Shown: positions 1-5,165 of the stretch, one piece after another
Layout of the letters: the number at the start of each line of letters is the position of its first letter
How positions within the stretch are numbered: position 1 is the first letter of the stretch
Origin: Cellvibrionales bacterium UBA4435
Lineage (GTDB): Bacteria > Pseudomonadota > Gammaproteobacteria > Pseudomonadales > Porticoccaceae
Assembly (NCBI GenBank): GCA_002390525.1
Contig: DGPR01000051.1
Coordinates: 36,926-42,090, forward strand
Length of the DNA: 5,165 nucleotides
Reading direction: 5' to 3'
Position numbers and translations under genes: made by a program
Notes under the pieces: model-generated
What the model saw: only the letters and a program-made list of their open reading frames with translations
The model's database searches: none
What the model was told of the DNA's origin: nothing

Positions 1-53
1 TAAACAAGGCAATCCTTTAAATACTATACTATTAGAAAAAAGTGTGAGGCAGT

Positions 54-821
54 ATGAGTTTTACAGTTATTATTCCTGCTCGTTTCGATTCATCAAGACT
101 ACCCGGAAAACCTTTGATGAAAATTAATGGTATGACAATGATCGAGCGTGTATATGCTCAATCCAAGAAAAGTCATGCCGATAGAGTAATCGTTGCAACA
201 GACAGTAAAAAAATATTTGATGAGGTCATCCTTTTCGGTGGACAAGCATGTATGACCTCAAGTCATCATCAATCTGGAACAGATAGGCTACAAGAGGTAG
301 CGAAACTTTTAGATTTACCTCCAAAGCATATAGTTGTTAATGTGCAGGGGGACGAACCACTGATCCCCCCAGAGGCAATAAATCAAGTAGCTTCTAATTT
401 AGCAGCCAGAGATTCTGTTGGTGTAGCTACTCTTTTTGAGCCTATAGATAACTATGAGGACTTTATCGATAAAAATGTGGTGAAAGTAGTTATTGATAAT
501 GCTGGATTAGCTTTATTATTTAGTCGTGCCCCAGTTCCTTGGCCCCGAGAAGATATTATAGATAACAAAGTAAATAGGATATCTGTTACGGATTTGCCTA
601 TGCGTCACATAGGTATATATGCCTATCGAATATCAACGCTCAATCAATTTGTATCATGGCCTATTGCCCCCCTGGAGAAAAAAGAGCTTTTAGAGCAATT
701 ACGATTTATGTGGCACGGCGAGAGAATACATGTAGATAAAGCAGTTATCGAGGTGCCTAAAGGAGTTGATACGAAAGAAGACCTAGAGGATGTCATTAAA
801 CTTTTAACAACCAATTTATAG
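54..821 (+). CDS. kdsB: 3-deoxy-manno-octulosonate cytidylyltransferase (CMP-Kdo synthetase)
   Basis: This cytoplasmic enzyme transfers CMP from CTP to Kdo, giving CMP-Kdo, the donor for the inner core of lipopolysaccharide. The 255-residue protein is close to the roughly 250 usual for the family. It shows the N-terminal nucleotide-binding stretch IIPARFDSSRLPGKPL (6-21), SGTDR (74-78), VNVQGDEP (95-102) with the metal-binding Asp100, RHIGIYAYR (184-192), ELLEQLR (211-217), and GVDTKEDLE near the C-terminus with the second metal-ligand Asp239. The ATG is supported by a GAGG Shine-Dalgarno sequence at 46-49 and by the IIPAR motif beginning at residue 6, which leaves no room for a later start. 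It ends in TAG and is followed 10 bases later by the phosphatase gene. In Pseudomonas the same neighbours follow kdsB. I found no convincing promoter in the 53 bases upstream, so transcription probably begins outside the window. Nothing in the protein looks unusual. Confidence 0.97.
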   Translation: MSFTVIIPARFDSSRLPGKPLMKINGMTMIERVYAQSKKSHADRVIVATDSKKIFDEVILFGGQACMTSSHHQSGTDRLQEVAKLLDLPPKHIVVNVQGDEPLIPPEAINQVASNLAARDSVGVATLFEPIDNYEDFIDKNVVKVVIDNAGLALLFSRAPVPWPREDIIDNKVNRISVTDLPMRHIGIYAYRISTLNQFVSWPIAPLEKKELLEQLRFMWHGERIHVDKAVIEVPKGVDTKEDLEDVIKLLTTNL

Positions 822-831
822 GCTTTAATAA

Positions 832-1302
832 TTGAAAAATAAATCAAAAATTTTATTTGTATGTCTTGGCAATATATGTCGATCACCTACAGCACATGCA
901 ATTTTAGAAAAAAAAATATTAGATGAAAACCTGCAACATAAGATTATTGTAGATTCAGCTGGTACAGGCGATTGGCACATCGGGCGACCGCCAGACTTAC
1001 GGGCACAAAAAATTGCTCTTCGTCATAATTATGATCTTTCAAACCTGAAGGCTCGCCAAGTATCATTCGCCGATTTTTATGATTTTGATTATATATTGGC
1101 CATGGATAAACAAAACCTGATCGATTTAAAGGCTATGGCCCCTTTGGATTTTTCAGGATCTCTACAGCTGTTTCTTGACTTCGGGTCAACTGATAAAAAT
1201 GAGGTTCCAGATCCATATATCGGAGGAGAGGGTGGCTTCGAGGGTGTTCTATCCCTCATCGAAGACGCTGTTGATGGCTTATTTCGACATTTAATCAGGT
1301 AA
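832..1302 (+). CDS. Low-molecular-weight protein tyrosine phosphatase, TTG start
   Basis: This cytoplasmic phosphatase of the arsenate-reductase-like LMW-PTP family hydrolyses phosphotyrosine through a cysteinyl-phosphate intermediate. The 156-residue protein has the P-loop CLGNICRS at 11-18 with nucleophile Cys11, second Cys16 and Arg17. It also has DSAGTGDWHIGRPPD at 41-55 and the general-acid motif DPY at 127-129 (Asp127), so all catalytic residues are present. The start codon is TTG, lying immediately after an in-frame TAA at 829-831. No other NTG codon in frame precedes the P-loop, so TTG is effectively forced. The ribosome-binding site is weak (only an ATAGG-like stretch near 818-822), which suggests translation coupled to kdsB 10 bases upstream. 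In several bacteria such enzymes counteract tyrosine autokinases controlling capsule or exopolysaccharide. The envelope-gene context fits that, but no kinase is visible here and the real substrate is unknown. An arsenate reductase role is less likely given the typical phosphatase P-loop and DPY motif. Confidence 0.93.
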   Translation: MKNKSKILFVCLGNICRSPTAHAILEKKILDENLQHKIIVDSAGTGDWHIGRPPDLRAQKIALRHNYDLSNLKARQVSFADFYDFDYILAMDKQNLIDLKAMAPLDFSGSLQLFLDFGSTDKNEVPDPYIGGEGGFEGVLSLIEDAVDGLFRHLIR

Positions 1303-1310
1303 GAAAGCAA

Positions 1311-2363
1311 ATGCTAAGCGTTCAAAAAAATGTGTCACTTAAAAAGCTTAATACATTAAATTTTGAGTCTACAGCAGAGTACTTTTGCTCCGTATCATCC
1401 AAAAAAGAACTTTCTGAAGCATTAACTTGGGCTCAGGAAAAGAATCTACCAATAATTGTGTTAGGAAAAGGTAGCAATGTTTTAATTGCTGCCGATATGC
1501 AAGGTCTTGTAGTGCATATAGCGATCATGGGCATTGAGCTTTTTTCTCAAAATGAAGAAAATTTGGTAGTAAGTGTTGGTGCTGGCGAAGACTGGCATCA
1601 GCTCGTTTTAAAGACACTAAAGATGGGCTGGTTTGGCCTTGAAAATCTTTCATTAATTCCAGGATCAGTGGGAGCAGCACCTATTCAAAATATTGGAGCA
1701 TATGGAATAGAGCTGAGTGATAGATTTGATTCTTTAGAGGTAGTTGATAAAACTACAGGGCAATATAAAAAAATGAGTATTGAAGATTGCCAATTTGGTT
1801 ATAGAGATAGCTTGTTCAAGAGGCCAGGCCAAGATAAATATATCATCGTATCGGTTAATCTTCGTCTCTCATTAAAGCCAAATATATCTATTGAATACCC
1901 TGCATTAAAAAATTCCCTAATGAGGCTTCATACACAGTTACAGATGAAGCATGGGCAGAGTTTTGAGGAGTGTTTAACGCCAAAAATGATTTCTGATATT
2001 GTTTGTTCTATTCGTCGATCAAAGCTCCCTGACCCATTAAATATACCAAATATAGGTAGTTTCTTCAAAAATCCAATTGTTACATCAGAAAATTTATTAA
2101 GTTTGAGAAAGCTCTATCCAGATATAGTTAGTTATAATTTCTGTGATGAAAATATGAAAATTAGCGCGGGATATTTGATTGAAAAAGCTGGATGGAAGGG
2201 CTATGAAAAAGATGGTGTCGGTGTTGATCATAGGCAAGCTTTAGTATTAGTTAATTTAGGAGGGAATGCTGAGGATATTTTGTCCTTAGCGCATGAAATT
2301 CAGACCTCTATTTTTGAAAAATTTAGTATTCAGTTAGAAATTGAGCCGAGGATATATCGATAG
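1311..2363 (+). CDS. murB: UDP-N-acetylenolpyruvoylglucosamine reductase
   Basis: MurB is an FAD-containing cytoplasmic enzyme that uses NADPH to reduce UDP-GlcNAc-enolpyruvate to UDP-MurNAc, the second committed step of peptidoglycan precursor synthesis. The protein has 350 residues, slightly longer than the roughly 340 of E. coli-type MurB. Visible motifs are SLKKLNTL (9-16), the FAD-binding LGKGSNVL (51-58), PGSVGAAPIQNIGAYG (117-132), FGYRDSLF with the catalytic-site Arg165, NIGSFFKNP with the proton-donor Ser250, SAGYLIEKAGWKG (285-297), and the C-terminal LEIEPR with Glu345. The full-length inter-motif segments fit the E. coli-like type I enzyme. The segment around 205-230 is irregular and may account for the extra length. 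The ATG sits 8 bases after the phosphatase stop. An AGG at 1297-1299 and AAGAAAG at 1301-1307 overlap the end of that gene and could serve ribosome binding. The stop is TAG, only 2 bases before uvrC. Confidence 0.97.
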   Translation: MLSVQKNVSLKKLNTLNFESTAEYFCSVSSKKELSEALTWAQEKNLPIIVLGKGSNVLIAADMQGLVVHIAIMGIELFSQNEENLVVSVGAGEDWHQLVLKTLKMGWFGLENLSLIPGSVGAAPIQNIGAYGIELSDRFDSLEVVDKTTGQYKKMSIEDCQFGYRDSLFKRPGQDKYIIVSVNLRLSLKPNISIEYPALKNSLMRLHTQLQMKHGQSFEECLTPKMISDIVCSIRRSKLPDPLNIPNIGSFFKNPIVTSENLLSLRKLYPDIVSYNFCDENMKISAGYLIEKAGWKGYEKDGVGVDHRQALVLVNLGGNAEDILSLAHEIQTSIFEKFSIQLEIEPRIYR

Positions 2364-2365
2364 TT

Positions 2366-4231
2366 ATGTCAATTACTACTCCAGCGTTTGATTCGAAGTC
2401 TTTTCTCAAAGGTCTTACCCAAAGACCAGGCATTTATCAGATGCTCGGTGAAAATGAATCGATCCTGTATATCGGAAAGGCAAAAAACCTACGTAAGCGA
2501 GTGGCTAGCTATTTTTCTAAATCGAAATTACCGCCAAAAACCCAAGCATTAGTTAATCGCATCATTTCTATTGATGTGACAGTGACTGAAACTGAAATTG
2601 AAGCGCTATTGCTCGAACAAAATCTCATTAAGCAAAATCTGCCTCCATACAATATTTTATTAAGAGATGATAAGTCCTATCCCCATATATTTTTGTCAGA
2701 CAAAGATCAGTACCCACAGCTCTCTTTTCATCGTGGACCAAAGAGGAAAAAAGGTAGTTATTTCGGGCCGTTCCCAAATATTCATGCGGTTCGTGAGAGC
2801 ATGACCTTCCTACAAAAAACATTTAAAGTTAGGCAATGCGAAGATACTTTTTTCAAAAATCGATCTCGACCTTGTTTGCAGTATCAAATAAATAGGTGTA
2901 CCGCACCATGTGTTGATCTTATATCTCCAGCAGATTATCAAAAAGACGTTGGGTATACGAAAATGTTCCTTGACGGAAAAAGTGACAATCTCATTAAAAA
3001 ATTTGAAGAAGAAATGGATTTATCCTCAAAAAACCTTAACTTTGAGAATGCAGCTCTTTTAAGAGACCAAATTACTGCATTAAGAAAAATTCAGGCTGAG
3101 CAAATCGTGGAATCAGGTAATGGAAATATTGATGTTGTAGCTACAGCACATGGCCCTGCACAGGGTTGCGTTCATATACTATATATCCGTCAAGGAAGAA
3201 TGATGGGAAGCCGAACATTTTATCCCCGTGTCCCACTGGCATCCTCGCCACTAGAAATTTTAGAGGATTTTATTCCACAATATTATTTACGTGATGGTAG
3301 TAAAAGTGATTTTCCGAAAGAGATCATTGTCGGCATGGCTCTGGATAGCCATGAGCTACTTTCTTCTGCAATATCAGCTTTAGCTGGATACAAAGTTGAT
3401 ATTAAGTCCGGGGTAAGGTCTATCAGAGCTAAGTGGGTCAAATTAGCAGAAAAAACAGCCACTCAAAACCTAAAAAGCTTAATTGCATCTAAACAAAATC
3501 TACTTCAAAAATTTGAATCACTGAAGGGTGCTTTAAGCTTAGAGGAGCTTCCCGCTCGACTTGAGTGCTTTGATATAAGCCATAGTAGTGGTGAGGCTAC
3601 AGTAGGATCTTGCGTTGTATTTGATAAAAATGGACCCCTTAAATCAGATTATCGTCGCTTTAATATTAAAGATATAACAGCAGGTGATGACTATGCTGCT
3701 ATGGAGCAGGCTTTAAGTAGGCGTTATAAGAGATTGCAAGAGGGCGAAGATAAATTACCTGATATTTTGTTAATAGATGGGGGTTTGGGGCAGCTAAAAA
3801 AAGCGGTTGATGTACTCAAAGAGCTAGGTGTGATTGGTGTACAGATTGTGGGCGTAGCAAAAGGAAAAACTAGAAAAGCTGGATTTGAAACTTTATTATT
3901 AGCCCCGCAGTCTAATGAAGAGTCTAAGGATTATAATTTTAAAGAATTAATTTTAGGCGCCGATTCAGCAGCACTGCTTTTGATTCAACAAATTAGGGAT
4001 GAGGCACACCGTTTTGCTATCACTGGGCACAGGCAACAGAGAGATAAAAAACGTAGAGCATCAACATTAGAGAGTGTGGAGGGCGTTGGCGCTAAACGCA
4101 GGCGTGAATTACTTCGTTTCTTTGGAGATATCAATGAAGTGAGGCGAGCTAGCGTTGCAGAGCTTTCCCGTGTACCTAATATTAGCAATAAGGTAGCGGA
4201 AGCTATTTACAGTGCCCTTCATAATGAGTAA
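2366..4231 (+). CDS. uvrC: UvrABC system protein C (excinuclease subunit C)
   Basis: UvrC makes the 3' and then the 5' incision around bulky DNA lesions after UvrA2B loads UvrB. The 621-residue protein is slightly longer than the roughly 610 usual. Its N-terminal GIY-YIG nuclease has GIY at 22-24, YIG at 35-37, Arg43/Arg45 and the metal-ligand Glu84 in LLLEQNLIK. A four-cysteine motif follows (Cys158, 170, 178, 182), a site reported in UvrC proteins to bind an iron-sulfur cluster. The UVR domain for UvrB contact is near 211-245. The RNase H-like nuclease carries FDISHSSG with Asp403, LLIDGGLGQL with Asp471, and RDEAHRFAI with His548. Tandem helix-hairpin-helix motifs fill about 566-618. Only one ATG precedes GIY. 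The nearest Shine-Dalgarno-like sequence, GAGG at 2348-2351, is about 14 bases upstream inside murB, so translational coupling is plausible. In Pseudomonas uvrC follows the response regulator gacA. Here it follows murB, with no regulator between. Confidence 0.98.
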   Translation: MSITTPAFDSKSFLKGLTQRPGIYQMLGENESILYIGKAKNLRKRVASYFSKSKLPPKTQALVNRIISIDVTVTETEIEALLLEQNLIKQNLPPYNILLRDDKSYPHIFLSDKDQYPQLSFHRGPKRKKGSYFGPFPNIHAVRESMTFLQKTFKVRQCEDTFFKNRSRPCLQYQINRCTAPCVDLISPADYQKDVGYTKMFLDGKSDNLIKKFEEEMDLSSKNLNFENAALLRDQITALRKIQAEQIVESGNGNIDVVATAHGPAQGCVHILYIRQGRMMGSRTFYPRVPLASSPLEILEDFIPQYYLRDGSKSDFPKEIIVGMALDSHELLSSAISALAGYKVDIKSGVRSIRAKWVKLAEKTATQNLKSLIASKQNLLQKFESLKGALSLEELPARLECFDISHSSGEATVGSCVVFDKNGPLKSDYRRFNIKDITAGDDYAAMEQALSRRYKRLQEGEDKLPDILLIDGGLGQLKKAVDVLKELGVIGVQIVGVAKGKTRKAGFETLLLAPQSNEESKDYNFKELILGADSAALLLIQQIRDEAHRFAITGHRQQRDKKRRASTLESVEGVGAKRRRELLRFFGDINEVRRASVAELSRVPNISNKVAEAIYSALHNE

Positions 4232-4272
4232 GTTGTAACCATCAAATCTCTTGTACTTTTGGCAGAAAAAAT

Positions 4273-4842
4273 ATGTGGAATTTACCTAATATACTAACAC
4301 TCATTCGTATTTTGATGATTCCAGTATTTGTCGTTGTTTTTTATTTGCCTTGGGAGGGTAAACATTTTGCAGCAGCAACTATTTTTGCCATTGCTGCGGC
4401 AACTGATTGGTTAGACGGCTATCTGGCAAGAAAGCTTGATCAGTTCACCCCATTTGGCGCTTTTTTAGACCCTGTTGCAGACAAGTTAATTGTTTCTGCA
4501 GCTTTGCTTGTTTTACTTCAAGTACATGCTACTGCAGTGTTTGCCTTTCCTGCACTTGTTATAGTGAGCCGAGAAATTGTTGTTTCCGCCTTACGTGAGT
4601 GGATGGCAGAGCTTGGGCAGAGAACAAGTGTAGCTGTTAGTTATCTGGGTAAGATCAAAACAGTTTTACAAATGGTTGCTATCACAGTGCTTTTGGCTGT
4701 TGACCCAGAAAAATATCCTGAATGGGATGTAGTAGGCATCGTTTTATTGTATGTTGCAGCTCTTTTGACATTGTGGACTATGATTATTTATTTGCGTGCC
4801 GCATGGCCTGAGCTATCCTCAAAGCCAGGTTCACGTGATTAA
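4273..4842 (+). CDS. pgsA: CDP-diacylglycerol--glycerol-3-phosphate 3-phosphatidyltransferase
   Basis: This inner-membrane enzyme joins CDP-diacylglycerol and sn-glycerol 3-phosphate to phosphatidylglycerophosphate, the precursor of phosphatidylglycerol and cardiolipin. The 189 residues match the family size (182 in E. coli). The CDP-alcohol phosphotransferase signature is complete: Asp45, Asp48-Gly49, Ala52-Arg53, Gly62, Asp66 and Asp70, in the spacing D-x2-DG-x2-AR-x8-G-x3-D-x3-D. The opening NLPNILTLIRILMIPVF is typical of PgsA rather than of phosphatidylserine synthase. Hydrophobic stretches near 7-25, 31-46, 73-99, 131-143 and 153-176 fit a multi-span membrane protein. The ATG is placed by this N-terminal match. 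The upstream GGCAGAAAAAAT gives only a weak ribosome-binding site. The 41-base gap after uvrC holds no clear terminator or promoter, so read-through from uvrC is likely. The uvrC-pgsA pair is widespread in gammaproteobacteria. Confidence 0.96.
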   Translation: MWNLPNILTLIRILMIPVFVVVFYLPWEGKHFAAATIFAIAAATDWLDGYLARKLDQFTPFGAFLDPVADKLIVSAALLVLLQVHATAVFAFPALVIVSREIVVSALREWMAELGQRTSVAVSYLGKIKTVLQMVAITVLLAVDPEKYPEWDVVGIVLLYVAALLTLWTMIIYLRAAWPELSSKPGSRD

Positions 4843-4929
4843 ATCAAATTATCTTATGTATAATTATTAGATTATTGGTTCTTGCACTGTTCTTTGGCTA
4901 GCCCCTCGGTTACAATTCTCTGCCTTAAA

Positions 4930-5003
4930 GGCGCGGTGGCAGAGTGGTCATGCAGCTGACTGCAACTCAGTTAACGCCGGTTCGATTCCGACCCGCGCCT
5001 CCA
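4930..5003 (+). tRNA. tRNA-Cys (anticodon GCA)
   Basis: The 74-base gene folds as a cloverleaf. The acceptor stem GGCGCGG (4930-4936) pairs fully with CCGCGCC (4993-4999), followed by discriminator T at 5000 (U73, a cysteine identity element) and an encoded CCA at 5001-5003. The D stem has three pairs (4939-4941 with 4951-4953) plus a G.A contact. The anticodon stem (4955-4959 with 4967-4971) closes with a G.T pair, and the anticodon GCA is at 4962-4964. The variable loop is short (4 bases). The T stem (4976-4980 with 4988-4992, loop TTCGATT) has one C.A mismatch between 4977 and 4991. A TACAAT at 4911-4916 is suitably placed for a -10 element, but no good -35 partner is visible, so the gene may depend on read-through from pgsA or on an atypical promoter. 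Confidence 0.96.
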
Positions 5004-5078
5004 TTTAATAGGAATAGCGTAAGACCTCGAATAAGCTCGAGAGTTTAATTTTAGTAAGTCAGCCCATCCATTAAATAT

Positions 5079-5165
5079 GCCCGGATGGCGAAATTGGTAG
5101 ACGCAAGGGACTTAAAATCCCTCGGTGGAAACACCGTGCCGGTTCGATTCCGGCTCCGGGCACCA
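5079..5165 (+). tRNA. tRNA-Leu (anticodon TAA, reads UUA/UUG)
   Basis: This 87-base class II tRNA is complete to its encoded CCA, which is the last base of the window. The acceptor stem GCCCGGA (5079-5085) pairs fully with TCCGGGC (5155-5161), followed by discriminator A at 5162, a leucine identity base. The anticodon stem AGGGA/TCCCT (5106-5110, 5118-5122) encloses the loop CTTAAAA with anticodon TAA at 5113-5115. The long variable arm CGGTG-GAAA-CACCG (5123-5136) is typical of leucine tRNA. The T stem GCCGG/CCGGC (5138-5142, 5150-5154) is perfect with loop TTCGATT. In an AT-rich genome the UUA-reading tRNA would be heavily used; TTA codons are frequent in the genes upstream. It is probably co-transcribed with tRNA-Cys 75 bases upstream. 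Confidence 0.97.

Noticed and set aside
25..30. TATACT as a -10 element for kdsB
   Set aside because: There is no -35-like hexamer at the right distance (2-7 reads AAACAA), and the sequence is generally AT-rich.
644..886. Minus-strand open frame of 80 codons across the kdsB-phosphatase junction
   Set aside because: It is antisense to two well-supported genes and shows no recognisable motif, so it is a shadow frame.
2628..2822. Minus-strand open frame of 64 codons inside uvrC
   Set aside because: It lies wholly antisense to conserved UvrC sequence, with no domain and no independent support. The similar minus-strand frames at 1089-1310 and 3985-4188 were dropped for the same reason.
4847..4865. 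Inverted repeat AATTAT / ATAATT after pgsA as a terminator
   Set aside because: The stem is 6 bp of A/T only with a 7-base loop and no following T tract, which is too weak for intrinsic termination and expected by chance in AT-rich sequence.
4859..4916. Promoter for the tRNA genes (TATAAT at 4859-4864, TTGCAC at 4882-4887, TACAAT at 4911-4916)
   Set aside because: The -10-like TACAAT lies 13 bases before the tRNA, a good distance, but TTGCAC is 23 bases from it and the hexamers at 16-18 bases match -35 poorly. TATAAT at 4859 also lacks a -35 partner. A promoter may exist here but I cannot define it.
4843..4929. A tRNA-Gly gene between pgsA and tRNA-Cys, as in Pseudomonas
   Set aside because: No acceptor stem, GGTTCGA T-loop or anticodon arm can be found in this spacer, so the Gly gene is absent here.
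4930..5165. tRNA genes as attachment site of an integrated element
   Set aside because: tRNA genes are common integration targets, but no integrase or repeated tRNA 3' end is visible within the window, which stops at the tRNA-Leu CCA.

Overview
The window is ordinary chromosomal DNA from an AT-rich Gram-negative bacterium, most likely a gammaproteobacterium. The Gram-negative call rests on kdsB, which only makes sense in a cell with Kdo-containing lipopolysaccharide. The order kdsB, low-molecular-weight tyrosine phosphatase, murB is known from Pseudomonas and relatives, as is the pairing of uvrC with pgsA followed by tRNA genes including Cys and Leu. The low GC content (my estimate by eye is below 40%) is unlike Pseudomonas itself and would fit a streamlined or marine lineage. 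This placement is inference from gene order, not a database match.

Layout: every gene is on the + strand. Positions 1-53 are a short leader to kdsB. kdsB (54-821), a low-molecular-weight protein tyrosine phosphatase gene (832-1302, TTG start), murB (1311-2363) and uvrC (2366-4231) are separated by only 10, 8 and 2 bases and look like one transcription unit. pgsA (4273-4842) follows after 41 bases and may be on the same transcript. An 87-base spacer precedes tRNA-Cys(GCA) (4930-5003). A 75-base spacer then precedes tRNA-Leu(UAA) (5079-5165), whose CCA end is the last base of the window.

The genes serve mainly envelope construction. KdsB activates Kdo for the inner core of lipopolysaccharide, MurB completes UDP-N-acetylmuramate for peptidoglycan, and PgsA commits CDP-diacylglycerol to phosphatidylglycerol and cardiolipin. 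The phosphatase may act on a tyrosine kinase system controlling surface polysaccharide, though no kinase gene is present here. UvrC is the dual-incision nuclease of nucleotide excision repair and is the functional outsider.

All five proteins have their expected catalytic residues and near-normal lengths, and none looks broken. I see no CRISPR array, insertion sequence, prophage or novel system. The points worth a second look are small: a TTG start pressed against an in-frame stop codon, a C.A mismatch in the T stem of tRNA-Cys, a joining of two gene blocks that are separate in Pseudomonas, a variable stretch in MurB, and a possible tail of an upstream reading frame running into kdsB.
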